Positions 27,646-40,622 of a stretch of DNA of 64,000 nucleotides are shown here, piece after piece. The translations under genes and the position numbers were made by a program. The stretch covers positions 1 through 64,000 of the forward strand of contig JAPOIY010000003.1 of assembly GCA_029978705.1 (NCBI GenBank). The letters run 5' to 3'. Within the stretch, counting starts at the first letter, position 1; every line of letters starts with the position of its first letter. The stretch is from Actinomycetota bacterium (lineage in GTDB: Bacteria; Actinomycetota; Actinomycetes; S36-B12; GCA-2699445). The notes below the pieces were generated by a model, which was given only the letters and a program-made list of their open reading frames with translations, searched no databases and was not told where the DNA came from.

Positions 27646-28551
27646 GTGACGACGACCGCGGAGCCAGAGGTCGCCCTCTCGGTGGCCGAGGCCGCGGCCC
27701 GGGTGGGGCTGACGCCGGCCACCCTGCGCACGTGGCACCGCCGCTACGGACTCGCCCCCAGCCTCCGCACCGCCGGCGGCCACCGCCGCTACAACGCGAC
27801 GGACATCGCCCGTCTGCGCGTCGTGCAGCAGATGGTCGACGGCGGTGTGCCGCCGGGAGAGGCGGTGGCCGCATCACTGGAGCTGGCGCCGGACTCGCTG
27901 CCGGACGCGAGCGCGCGGCGCCGGGGCGGGGGCAATGTCGTGTCCCTCCCGGGCGGCGACGACGTCCAACGGGGCCTCGCCCGCGCCGCGGTCTCCCTCG
28001 ACGGCGCCGCGATCACCGAGCGGGTGTCCGAACTGCTCGCCCAGCACGGGGTGGTCGCCACGTGGGAGGACGTCCTCGTGCCCGTGCTCGCCGCCATCGG
28101 GGACCGCTGGTACCGCACGCAACGCGGCATCGAAATCGAACACGTCGCGTCCGACGCCGTCGCCCGGGCCCTGCAGACCCACGGCGACCTGCTGCGCGCC
28201 GATCAGCGACCGGTCCTGCTGGCCTGTATGCCGCAGGAACTGCACACGCTGCCGTTGATGGCCCTGCAGGCCGCGCTGCGCGATGCCCGCCAGCCGAGCG
28301 TCATGCTGGGCGCCCGCGTTCCACCGGACGCGCTGTACGACGCCGTACGCAAGGTCCGCCCCCGCCGGGTCGTGCTGTGGGCCCAGATGGCCGAGTCGGG
28401 CGACCGTGACGTCGCGGGGGCGCTGCCCAGCCAGCGGCCGCCCGCCAAGATCGTCCTGGCCGGACCGGGCTGGTGCGGCGACGCCGAGCCGGTCCCGGGG
28501 GCGGCATATCCGCAGAGCCTCCGGGAGGCCGTCGACCTCATCGTCGCGTGA
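27646..28551 (+). CDS. MerR-family regulator with cobalamin-binding-like sensor domain
   Basis: 301 residues. The MerR winged helix (about 10-78) reads LSVAEAAARVGLTPATLRTWHRRYGL...AGGHRRYNATDIARL. A helical bundle follows with W155, nine residues, then E165-H166: the W-x9-EH motif that caps adenosylcobalamin in the CarH/LitR light sensors. The C-terminal B12-fold region has PQELHTLPL, with H200 where the lower-axial His is expected, although the following Gly is replaced by Pro. GTG 27646 is chosen; an upstream ATG (27562) overlaps the operator-like repeat. Possible light-responsive regulator, not proven. Confidence 0.78.
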   Translation: MTTTAEPEVALSVAEAAARVGLTPATLRTWHRRYGLAPSLRTAGGHRRYNATDIARLRVVQQMVDGGVPPGEAVAASLELAPDSLPDASARRRGGGNVVSLPGGDDVQRGLARAAVSLDGAAITERVSELLAQHGVVATWEDVLVPVLAAIGDRWYRTQRGIEIEHVASDAVARALQTHGDLLRADQRPVLLACMPQELHTLPLMALQAALRDARQPSVMLGARVPPDALYDAVRKVRPRRVVLWAQMAESGDRDVAGALPSQRPPAKIVLAGPGWCGDAEPVPGAAYPQSLREAVDLIVA

Positions 28552-29342
28552 CCGCACCGCGCGCGGCGGCGTGGCGGGCCTGCCGCCGGGCGCCGCGGGC
28601 CGGCCTCGCCGACCTGGCCGACCGCGACGATCCCTGGGCGACGTGGGCCCGTGCGGTCCTGGTGATGAGCTGCGGCGACTACGGGGGCGCGATCGCCCCA
28701 CTGGAGTCCCTGGCCGACCAGGGCGACCCGGAACTGGCCGGACTGGCGTGTGCCCGCATCGCGTCCGGTCTGCGCCAGATCGACGAACACGCGGCCGCCG
28801 TCGCCTGGGACGAGCGCGCCATGGCCACGGCGGGCAGCGCCGTCACCGACGGCCTGGTCGGTCGGGCGGCCGACGCCGTCGGTGCCGGTGCCCCCGACAC
28901 GGCCGCGCGCTTCCTGGCGCAGGCCCGCGCCCGCGCCACCGGGGACCGGGACCACATCCGGATCGCGTGGGTCGCGTGCGAGATCGCCCTGCTCGGCGGC
29001 CGGCCCCGCCACGCGAGCGACCACGCGGACCGCGCGCTGGACCTGTCCCGGCACCTCGGGTCGCCCCGCCACATCGCCAAGAGCACGCTGTTCGCGGCGG
29101 CCGCCCGCCACGGAACCGACCCCCTGGCCGCGCGGCAACTGCTGGCGGGCGGATGGGAGGAGGTCCGGGACCTGCACCTGCGCCCCCTGCTGTGGCCGAT
29201 GGTGCTGCTGCTCGGGTCTGCGGCCACCCCCCCGCAGCGGACCGCCGCCGCGGAGGCCGTGACGTTCATCGGGGCCCACCTGCCGCCCGGCGCCGGCGCG
29301 GTCTGGCGGGCCCGCGGCGACGTCGCCCGGCTCCGGGGATAG
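28548..29342 (+). CDS. TPR-like helical repeat protein of unknown function
   Basis: 264 residues, Ala/Arg-rich and almost all helical. Repeated 30-40-residue helix pairs (for example DDPWATWARAVLVMSCGDYGGAIAPLESLADQGD, then LAGLACARIASGLRQID) resemble tetratricopeptide repeats. It has no signal peptide. GTG 28548 overlaps the merR stop by four bases, so the two are translationally coupled. In Mycobacterium a hypothetical gene also lies next to whiB3, but I cannot confirm orthology. Confidence 0.6.
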   Translation: MTAPRAAAWRACRRAPRAGLADLADRDDPWATWARAVLVMSCGDYGGAIAPLESLADQGDPELAGLACARIASGLRQIDEHAAAVAWDERAMATAGSAVTDGLVGRAADAVGAGAPDTAARFLAQARARATGDRDHIRIAWVACEIALLGGRPRHASDHADRALDLSRHLGSPRHIAKSTLFAAAARHGTDPLAARQLLAGGWEEVRDLHLRPLLWPMVLLLGSAATPPQRTAAAEAVTFIGAHLPPGAGAVWRARGDVARLRG

Positions 29343-29369
29343 TCGGGCGAGTCGGACAAGTCGGGCGAG
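29343..29369. repeat. Three tandem 9-bp units upstream of the bldM-like gene
   Basis: TCGGGCGAG, TCGGACAAG, TCGGGCGAG follow each other directly after the stop of the repeat protein. Units 1 and 3 are identical and unit 2 differs at two positions. Possible helically phased regulator sites, or a chance tandem duplication. Confidence 0.5.
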
Positions 29370-29393
29370 GGCGCGCCACCGTCTCCCGTACGC

Positions 29394-29409
29394 GGCACTA
29401 TGGAGTGCC
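29394..29409. promoter_or_regulatory. Palindrome upstream of the bldM-like gene
   Basis: GGCACT-ATGG-AGTGCC is a perfect 6-bp inverted repeat with a 4-bp centre, 20 bp before the start codon. It covers a weak -10-like TATGGA. Candidate autoregulatory site. Confidence 0.4.
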
Positions 29410-29429
29410 AGTTTCCGGGAGGCGCTGTG

Positions 29430-30029
29430 GTGACCGTGATGGTGTGCGACGACTCGCCCACCGTGCGAGCCGCGGTCCGGCGGTGCCTCGGCGCCATCCC
29501 CGAGGTCTCCGGCGTCGGTACGGCGGCCAGCGGGGAGGAGCTCCTCGCCCGCCATCCCGTGGAACAACCCGACGTTGTCCTGCTCGACGTGCAGATGCCC
29601 GGCATGGGAGGGGTGGAGGCCCTGCGGCGGCTGCTCGACCTGGACCGGAAGGTCACGGTGGTGATGCTCACCTCCGGGGAGGCGCCCGCTCAGGTCGCGG
29701 AAGCCGTCGGCATGGGCGCCTACGGCTACCTCGCCAAGGACGCGTCACCGCAGGAGGTCGCCGCCGTACTGGTGGCCGTCACCGAGGACGAGTCCTCCGG
29801 CCAGCCGCTGCCCCAGCAGCGCCGGGCCGCCGACCCCGGACTCACCGAGCGGGAACAGCAGGTGCTCCGGGGGATGAGTGAAGGCCTCAGCAACGCCCAG
29901 ATCGGCAAGGAACTGTTCCTCTCCGAGGACACGGTGAAAACACACGCCCGGCGGCTCTTCCGCAAGCTGGAGGTCTGCGACCGCGGCCATGCCGTCGCCG
30001 AAGGATTCCGCCGCGGCCTCATCAGCTGA
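29430..30029 (+). CDS. bldM: BldM-like response regulator (LuxR/FixJ type)
   Basis: 199 residues. The receiver domain has the full acidic pocket: D7, D8, D53 (LLDVQMPGMGG), T81, K103. The C-terminal helix-turn-helix, LTEREQQVLRGMSEGLSNAQIGKELFLSEDTVKTHARRLFRKL, is nearly the BldM sequence as I recall it. GTG 29430 has CGGGAGG 7 nt upstream. In Streptomyces BldM is an orphan regulator of aerial development, partnering with WhiI. No histidine kinase is adjacent here either. Position before guaB matches. Confidence 0.88.
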   Translation: MTVMVCDDSPTVRAAVRRCLGAIPEVSGVGTAASGEELLARHPVEQPDVVLLDVQMPGMGGVEALRRLLDLDRKVTVVMLTSGEAPAQVAEAVGMGAYGYLAKDASPQEVAAVLVAVTEDESSGQPLPQQRRAADPGLTEREQQVLRGMSEGLSNAQIGKELFLSEDTVKTHARRLFRKLEVCDRGHAVAEGFRRGLIS

Positions 30030-30061
30030 CCCGGGGCTCTGGCCGGGGCGAGTACCCTTGA

Positions 30062-32699
<2,638 letters not shown>

Positions 32700-32700
<1 letters not shown>

Positions 32701-34397
32701 TGAGCGACGACCGTCTCAACCCCGAGCAGCGCTCCGCCGCCCTCGACCGACTGGCGGCCACCACACCGGAGGACCCCCTCGATGTCCTCGTCGTCGGTGG
32801 GGGAGTCGTCGGGGCGGGGGCCGCCCTCGACGCCGCCGCGCGGGGCCTGTCCGTCGGGCTGGTCGAGCAGCGAGACCTTGCCGCGGGAACGTCCAGCCGG
32901 TCGAGCCGGTTGGCCCACGGGGGCCTGCGCTACCTGGAGAACCGCGAGTTCGCCCTCGTCCGTGAGGCCCTCACCGAGCGCGGCCTCCTGCTCGACCGGA
33001 TCGCCCCGCACCTGGTCAGCCCACTGCCCTTCGTCATGCCGTTGGCCGGGCGGGCGTGGGAGAAGACCTACGTCGGGGCCGGTGTCACGCTCTACGACGT
33101 GCTCAGCCGGGTGGGGGCGTATGGGGGGACCCTGCCGCGGCCCCGGACCCTGTCCCGGGCCGCCGTCCTCGGGGTGGCGCCCAGCCTGGCGGGAGGCTCC
33201 GTCCGCGGCGGTGTCCGCTTCCACGACGCCCAGATCGACGACGCCCGCCACACCCTCGCCACCGCGCGGTCCGCGGTGGCGCACGGCGCGGCAGTGGTCA
33301 CCCGCTGCCGGGCGGAGGCGCCCATCGTGCAGGAGGGCCGCATCGTCGGGATGACGGTCGCAACGGCAGAGCGCACCGTGGCTGTCTATGCCCGGACCGT
33401 CCTGTCCGCCACCGGCGTGTGGACCGACGAGTTCAAACACCTGGCCGGGGTGACGGCCGACAATTCCCACGTGCGCCAGGCCAAGGGGGTGCACCTCATC
33501 GTGCCGCGGGACCGCATCCGGTCGACCACCGCCATCATCACGCGCACCCCCACCAGCGTCCTGTTCCTCCTGCCGTGGGGGGACAAGTGGCTCGTGGGCA
33601 CGACCGACACCGACTACACGGGTGAACTCGCCGACCCCCGGGCGACCGCCGCCGACGTGGACTACCTGCTGGAACAGGCCAATCGCTGGCTGGCCCCGCC
33701 GCTCACCCGGGCCGACATCGTCGGGGTCTACTGCGGGCTGCGCCCCCTGGTCGCTGCGCAACTGGCGGAAGGGGCGGACCCCGAGACGGCCGAACTGTCA
33801 CGTGAGCACGTGGTGCTGCGCCCCCAGCCCGGACTGGTCATGATCGCGGGCGGCAAGTACACCACCTACCGGGTCATGGCCCGGGACGCCGTCGACGCGG
33901 TCGTAGCCGAGCGGGCGGCCTTCGTCGCCGGGGAGCCCGAGCCGTGCCGCACCCACGAGATCCCGGTCACGGGGGCCGCCGGCTACCCGGAGATGTGGCC
34001 CGCGCGCGGCCGCTTGGCCCGCGACTGGGGGGTTCCCGAGGACACGGCGGCGCATCTGCTGCGCCGGCACGGCGACCGCGCCGGGCGCGTCATCGAGGTC
34101 ATCGGGGAGGACCCGACGCTCGCCGAGCGGCTCCACCCCGCTGCCCCCTACCTGGCCGCCGAGGTCGTCGTGGCCGTGCGCGACGAAGGGGCGCTCACGG
34201 TCGAGGACGTCCTGGTCCGGCGCACCCGCGTCGCTCTCGAGACCGCCGACGTGGGGCGCGCCTGCGTGGGCCGGGTGGTGACGTTGATGGCGGCCGAACT
34301 GGGGTGGGACGCCCAGCGGGCCGCTGCCGAGACCGACCAGTACCTGCAAGACTGGCCCGACAGTTGGCAGCAGGAGATCGCGGCAGCACACGAGTAG
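32700..34397 (+). CDS. glpD: Glycerol-3-phosphate dehydrogenase (FAD)
   Basis: 565 residues. It oxidises glycerol-3-phosphate to dihydroxyacetone phosphate and passes electrons to the quinone pool at the membrane. The FAD Rossmann motif VLVVGGGVVGAGAALDAAARG lies at about 28-50. SSRSSRLAHGGLRYLE, DARHTLATARSAV and AGGKYTTYRVMARDAVD are family signatures, and the C-terminal domain after about 410 fits. ATG 32700 shares one base with the guaB3 stop, so it is coupled to guaB-guaB3. Confidence 0.94.
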
Positions 34398-34409
34398 GCG
34401 GAGGCGCCG

Positions 34410-35966
34410 ATGACGGCCCTGGCACCCGGGATCCAGAGCGGGCTCGTGGCCGCCCTCACCGCCGAGGTCACCGCCGGGCCCGGTGACGACCGCCCCGTGC
34501 TGTCGCCCGGGGACGGCACGCTGGTGGCGATGGTGCCCCGGTCCCACCCGGACGATGTCCGGACCGCGTTCCGGCAGGCCCGGGCCGCCCAGGGGGAGTG
34601 GGCGCGCCTCCCCGTGGCCGACCGCGCCGCCATCATCCTCCGGTTCCACGACCTGCTGCTGCGCAACCGCGACCAGGGACTCGACGTCGTGCAGCAGGAG
34701 ACGGGCAAGGCCCGCAAGGACGCGCTCGAGGAACTGCTCGACGTCTGCGCCCAGGCGCGGTACTACGCGCGCGACGCGCGCCGGCTGCTGCGCCCGCGAC
34801 GGGTCCGCAGCGCCTTCCCCGGGGCGGTCCGGGTGACGGTGCACCACCGGCCGAAGGGCGTCGTCGGCATCATCGCGCCCTGGAACTACCCGCTGACTCT
34901 CGCGGTGTCCGACGCCATCCCGGCTCTGCTCGCGGGTAACGCCGTCGTCGTGAAACCCGACACGCAGACCACCCTCACCGCGCTGTGGGCGCTGCATCTG
35001 CTGCACTCTGCGGGGTTGCCCCGCGGAGTGCTCAACGTCGTCGCCGGGGAGGGGGAGGACCTGGGGCCCACCCTCGTGGCGGAGTCCGACTACGTGATGT
35101 TCACCGGCTCGACCCGGGTGGGGCGCCTCATCGCCGAACAGTGCGGCAGCCGGCTCATCGGCTGCTCCCTGGAACTGGGGGGCAAGAACGCCCTCGTCGT
35201 GCGGTCCGACGTCGACGTCGACCGCGCCGCCGAGACCGCCGTCCGGGCGTGTTTCGCCAACGCGGGACAGTTGTGTATCTCGATGGAGCGCATCTACGTC
35301 GACCGCGCGGTCTGGGACCGCTTCGTCCCGGCCTTCGTGGCCCGGGTCCGGGCGATGCGGGTGAGCACGGCGGTCGGGTGGGGCGCCGACATGGGGTCGC
35401 TGATCTCCGGCGAGCAACTGGCCACGGTCTCGGCGCATGTCGACGATGCGGTGGCGCGCGGCGCCACCGTGCTCGCCGGGGGGCGCGGCCGCCCCGACCT
35501 CGGCCCGTACGTGTTCGAGCCGACGGTGCTCACCGACGTCACCGACGAGATGCTGGTCTGTCGCACCGAGACGTTCGGGCCCGTGGTCTCCCTCTACCCC
35601 GTCGCCGACGACACCGAGGCGGTCGCCCGCGCCAACGACTCCCGCTATGGGCTGAACGCCGCCGTCCTCACCGGCGACCTGCGGGCCGGTACCGCAGTGG
35701 CCTCCCAACTGGAGGCGGGGACCGTCAACGTCAACGAGGGCTATGCCCCCGCATGGTCGGCCACCCGAGCCCCCATGGGAGGCATGAAGGACTCCGGCCT
35801 CGGCCGGCGGCACGGCGACGAGGGTCTGCTGAAGTACACCGAGCCGCAGACCGTCGCGGTCCAGCGCCTGCTGGGCTTCGGGCCACCCCCGGGATGGGAC
35901 GACCGCAGGTGGGGCGAGACCCTCACCACGGCGATCCGGGCCATGAAGTCCCTCGGGATGAAGTGA
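34410..35966 (+). CDS. gabD2: NAD(P)-dependent aldehyde dehydrogenase, succinate-semialdehyde type
   Basis: 518 residues. PKGVVGIIAPWNYPLTLAVSDAIPALLAGNAVVVKPD is the cofactor and substrate tunnel, GCSLELGGKNALVV carries the general-base Glu, and NAGQLCISMERIYVD has the catalytic Cys. The closest recalled match is actinobacterial GabD2 (succinate-semialdehyde dehydrogenase), but aldehyde specificity is hard to tell within this superfamily. ATG 34410 lies 12 nt after glpD, likely the same transcript. Confidence 0.85.
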   Translation: MTALAPGIQSGLVAALTAEVTAGPGDDRPVLSPGDGTLVAMVPRSHPDDVRTAFRQARAAQGEWARLPVADRAAIILRFHDLLLRNRDQGLDVVQQETGKARKDALEELLDVCAQARYYARDARRLLRPRRVRSAFPGAVRVTVHHRPKGVVGIIAPWNYPLTLAVSDAIPALLAGNAVVVKPDTQTTLTALWALHLLHSAGLPRGVLNVVAGEGEDLGPTLVAESDYVMFTGSTRVGRLIAEQCGSRLIGCSLELGGKNALVVRSDVDVDRAAETAVRACFANAGQLCISMERIYVDRAVWDRFVPAFVARVRAMRVSTAVGWGADMGSLISGEQLATVSAHVDDAVARGATVLAGGRGRPDLGPYVFEPTVLTDVTDEMLVCRTETFGPVVSLYPVADDTEAVARANDSRYGLNAAVLTGDLRAGTAVASQLEAGTVNVNEGYAPAWSATRAPMGGMKDSGLGRRHGDEGLLKYTEPQTVAVQRLLGFGPPPGWDDRRWGETLTTAIRAMKSLGMK

Positions 35967-35985
35967 CGCGACGCCGGAAGTGAGG

Positions 35986-35991
35986 CAGGCT
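35986..35991 (+). promoter_or_regulatory. -10 hexamer, probably leaderless (choD)
   Basis: CAGGCT ends 6 nt before ATG 35998. Confidence 0.35.
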
Positions 35992-35997
35992 GTGCCT

Positions 35998-37710
35998 ATG
36001 GACGCCTTCGACTACGACGTCATCGTCATCGGATCGGGATTCGGCGGATCGGTCGCCGCGCTGCGACTGACCGAGAAGGGGTACCGGGTCGCGGTCGTAG
36101 AAGCCGGGCGGCGCTACGACGACGCGGACTTCCCCAAGACCAGCTGGCGGATCAACCGGTTCGTCTGGGCGCCCCGGCTGGGACTGAAGGGCCTGCAGCG
36201 CATCCACATCCTCAAGGACGTCATCGTCCTGGCCGCCTCCGGGGTCGGCGGCGGCTCCCTCATCTACGCCAACACCCTGTACGTCCCGCCGAAGAAGTTC
36301 TTCCAGGACCGCGCGTGGGCCCACATCACCGACTGGGCCCAGGAATTGGCCCCGTACTACGACCAGGCCTCCCGCATGCTCGGCGTCGTCCGCAACCCGG
36401 ACATGACCCCCAGTGACGAGATCATGAAGGCGGTCGCCGACGACATGGGTGTCGGCCACACCTTCTCCCTCACACCTGTCGGCGTCTACTTCGGCGACGG
36501 GCCCGGCGTCGAGCGGTCCGACCCCTTCTTCGGCGGCGTGGGTCCGGCCCGCACCGGGTGCACGCAGTGCGGCGAGTGCATGACCGGCTGCCGCCACAAC
36601 GCCAAGAACACCCTGCCCAAGAACTACCTCGGACTGGCCGAGAAGAACGGTGCGGTGGTCTTCCCCCTGACGACCGTGACCACCCTGCGGCCACTCGACG
36701 GCGGCGGCTACGCCGTCGACACCGAGCGGACCGGTGCGGTCCCGGGCCGGGGCCGGCGGACCCTCACCGCGGGCCAGGTCGTGGTGGCGGCGGGCACCTA
36801 CAACACCCAGAAACTGCTGCACCGCATGAAGGACACCGGGCACCTCCACCGGCTCAGCCCCGCCCTGGGCCGGCTGTCCCGCAGCAACTCCGAGAGCATC
36901 ATGGGCGCGATGTCCGACGACCGCTCGCGCGACTTCACCCGCGGCGTCGCGATCACGTCGTCCTTCTACCCCGATCCCGACACCCACGTGGAGCCGGTGC
37001 GGTACGGCAAGGGGTCCAACCTGATGGGCCTGCTGGCGACCATCATCACCGACGAGGAGCCGGGGGTGCCGCGGTGGCGGACCTGGCTGCGCACGGCGGC
37101 GGAGACCCCCGGGGACGTCGTGAAGATCTTCACGCACCTGCGGGGCTGGTCGGAGCGCAGCGTCATCTCCCTGGTCATGCAGCCCGTCGACAACTCTCTG
37201 ACCCTCTTCACGAAGAAGGGGCTGTTCGGCCGCCGCAAACTCACGTCCAAACAGGGGGACGGCGACCCGAACCCCACCTGGATCCCGGCGGCCAACGACG
37301 TCACCCGGCGCGTGGCCGAGAAGATCGACGGCATCGCCGGGGGCAACGTGGGCGACCTGATCGCCGCCCCGATGACCGCCCACTTCGTCGGCGGCGCCCC
37401 GATCTCCGACTCCCCCGAGACCGGGGTGATCGATCCTTATCACCGTGTGTGGGGCTACGACGGGCTGCACATCACCGACGGGTCCGCCGTCACGGCCAAC
37501 CTCGGGGTCAACCCCTCGCTCACGATCACCGCCCAGGCGGAACGGGCCCTGGCCATGTGGCCCAACAAGGGCGAGCTGGACCCCCGGCCCACGCCCGGAG
37601 AGGCCTACCGGGCCGTCACGCCGGTGCCCCCCAAGGCGCCGCTGGTGCCGGACGAGGCGCCGGGGGCGCTGCGGCTGCCGATCGCCGAGATCCGCCACTC
37701 CGGCTCGTGA
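35998..37710 (+). CDS. choD: GMC-family oxidoreductase, ChoD type
   Basis: 570 residues. FAD-binding DVIVIGSGFGGSVAALRLTEKGYRVAVVEAG at the N-terminus, and the C-terminal GMC block GYDGLHITDGSAVTANLGVNPSLTITAQAERAL. Residues about 187-205 carry a four-Cys cluster, CTQCGECMTGCRHNAKNT, as in mycobacterial ChoD. ChoD is annotated as a cholesterol oxidase, but sterol activity of this group is doubtful; the substrate here is unknown. ATG 35998 is preferred over an in-frame GTG at 35980. Found near guaB/guaA in other actinobacteria too. Confidence 0.87.
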   Translation: MDAFDYDVIVIGSGFGGSVAALRLTEKGYRVAVVEAGRRYDDADFPKTSWRINRFVWAPRLGLKGLQRIHILKDVIVLAASGVGGGSLIYANTLYVPPKKFFQDRAWAHITDWAQELAPYYDQASRMLGVVRNPDMTPSDEIMKAVADDMGVGHTFSLTPVGVYFGDGPGVERSDPFFGGVGPARTGCTQCGECMTGCRHNAKNTLPKNYLGLAEKNGAVVFPLTTVTTLRPLDGGGYAVDTERTGAVPGRGRRTLTAGQVVVAAGTYNTQKLLHRMKDTGHLHRLSPALGRLSRSNSESIMGAMSDDRSRDFTRGVAITSSFYPDPDTHVEPVRYGKGSNLMGLLATIITDEEPGVPRWRTWLRTAAETPGDVVKIFTHLRGWSERSVISLVMQPVDNSLTLFTKKGLFGRRKLTSKQGDGDPNPTWIPAANDVTRRVAEKIDGIAGGNVGDLIAAPMTAHFVGGAPISDSPETGVIDPYHRVWGYDGLHITDGSAVTANLGVNPSLTITAQAERALAMWPNKGELDPRPTPGEAYRAVTPVPPKAPLVPDEAPGALRLPIAEIRHSGS

Positions 37711-37711
37711 C

Positions 37712-38110
37712 GTGGTCAGCGAGGTCCTGACCTACCGCACCGGGGACCGGCTGTTCACGGACGTGACCCGCGACGTCGCCACCTTCGTGCGGGGCCGCGG
37801 CGACGGGCTGCTCAACCTGTTCGTCCCCCATGCGACCGCCGGGCTGGCGGTCTTCGAACTGCGGGCCGGCAGCGAGGAGGACCTCGCCGCGACCCTCGAG
37901 CGGCTGCTGCCGCGTGACGACATCTACGTCCACCGGCACGGGAGCCGGGGCCACGGCCGCGACCACGTGCTGCCGGCCTTCCTGCCCCCGGTGATGACGT
38001 TCCCCGTGGTCGCCGGGTCGGTGCCCCTGGGCACGTGGCAGAGCATCGTCCTGGTCGACCCCAACGGCGACAACTCCGTGCGCCAGTTCCGGATGACGTT
38101 CGTCGAGTGA
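37712..38110 (+). CDS. YjbQ/UPF0047 family protein
   Basis: 132 residues, the full family length. DGLLNLFVPHATAGLAVFELRAGSEEDL, then YVHRHGSRGHGRDHVLPAFLPP, then SVPLGTWQSIVLVDPNGDN..R are the UPF0047 signatures. The conserved His and Glu form a metal or anion pocket. YjbQ has thiamine-phosphate-synthase-like activity in vitro, but its cellular role is unclear. GTG 37712 begins 1 nt after the choD stop. Confidence 0.87.
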   Translation: MVSEVLTYRTGDRLFTDVTRDVATFVRGRGDGLLNLFVPHATAGLAVFELRAGSEEDLAATLERLLPRDDIYVHRHGSRGHGRDHVLPAFLPPVMTFPVVAGSVPLGTWQSIVLVDPNGDNSVRQFRMTFVE

Positions 38111-38190
38111 GCGTTACTGGCGGCCGCCTCCTGGTTCTGCACCGGGGCCGCACGGCGACGCCGTGACGCGGGGCGGGGAGGCGCATCGTC

Positions 38191-38221
38191 TACCCTGAAG
38201 ACCCTCCGGCGGAGCGCCGGA
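38191..38221 (+). promoter_or_regulatory. guaA -10 hexamer and 5'-leader hairpin
   Basis: TACCCT (38191-38196) is the probable -10. TCCGGCG-GAG-CGCCGGA (38205-38221) is a perfect 7-bp hairpin at or just after the predicted transcription start, directly before the guaA ribosome binding site. It may stabilise the 5' end or control translation. The rest of the 128-bp gap shows nothing else. Confidence 0.45.
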
Positions 38222-38238
38222 CCGTGGGAAGGACAGCG

Positions 38239-39807
<1,569 letters not shown>

Positions 39808-39811
39808 CGCC

Positions 39812-40531
39812 TCAGCGGGTATCGAGGATCTTGAACCCTTCCACGACAGTTCCTTCGGGGTAGCCCTGGGCCTGCGCCATCGCGCCGCCCCACTCCCGCA
39901 GTGCCGCTGCCACGTCCATGTGCGCAGTCTGGCTCTCGTGCGCCTGCAGGGCCGCCACCTTGGTGGGCAGCACGTCGGTGATGTCGCGGAAGTAGTCCGG
40001 CTCGCTGTAGCCGGCGATCCAGGTCTGCGGCCCCGTCCACTCCGCGAGCCCCTCGTCGGCCAGCAACGCCGGGTGCGCGAAGGGGTTACGGGCGTCGGGG
40101 TAGATCGCCTGCATTCCCGCTTCGCCCGCGGCCAGATGGTCGGGGTGGCTGGCGTACATACGTTCCAGGTTGCGCACCGGTGTCTGGATCACCGCCACGT
40201 CGGGGCGCACCTGCCGGATGACGCGGGCGAGGTCGCGGCGCAGGCCGTGAGTGACAGTCAGCTCGCCGTCGCGGTAGCCCAGGAAGATGCCCTCCCGGGC
40301 GCCCAGGATCCGGGCGGCCGCCCGCTGCTCCTCACGGCGGATCCGTGGGATGTCCGAGCGCGGCACCTCCGGGTCGAACCCCCCGGCGTCGCCGTCGGTG
40401 ATGACGCAGTACGTGACCTCCGTGCCGGCCGCTGCGAGCTGCGCGACGGTTCCCCCGAGCCCGAAGTCCGTGTCGTCGGGGTGGGCGGCGATCGCCAACA
40501 GGCGGCTGGGGGACTCGTCGGGGGTGACCAT
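39812..40531 (-). CDS. PIG-L/LmbE family deacetylase
   Basis: 239 residues. The zinc-binding AAHPDDTDFGLGGT (about 14-27) and ASHPDHLAAG (about 126-135) define the family. Relatives deacetylate N-acetylglucosaminyl compounds: MshB in mycothiol synthesis, and mycothiol conjugates by Mca. Length and context do not decide which. ATG 40531 follows GAGGAG. Convergent with guaA and divergent from pcrA. Confidence 0.85.
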   Translation of the reverse strand: MVTPDESPSRLLAIAAHPDDTDFGLGGTVAQLAAAGTEVTYCVITDGDAGGFDPEVPRSDIPRIRREEQRAAARILGAREGIFLGYRDGELTVTHGLRRDLARVIRQVRPDVAVIQTPVRNLERMYASHPDHLAAGEAGMQAIYPDARNPFAHPALLADEGLAEWTGPQTWIAGYSEPDYFRDITDVLPTKVAALQAHESQTAHMDVAAALREWGGAMAQAQGYPEGTVVEGFKILDTR

Positions 40532-40610
40532 GGACTCCTCGTTTCCGCGGGGCGGCGCAGTGCCCCGATTCTGGCCCATGTCCCGCCGGGGTGGAACGTC
40601 CGGCCCCACG

Positions 40611-40616
40611 TAGACT
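40611..40616 (+). promoter_or_regulatory. -10 hexamer, probably leaderless (pcrA)
   Basis: TAGACT ends 6 nt before GTG 40623, with no ribosome binding site. Confidence 0.45.
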
Positions 40617-40622
40617 CACCAG

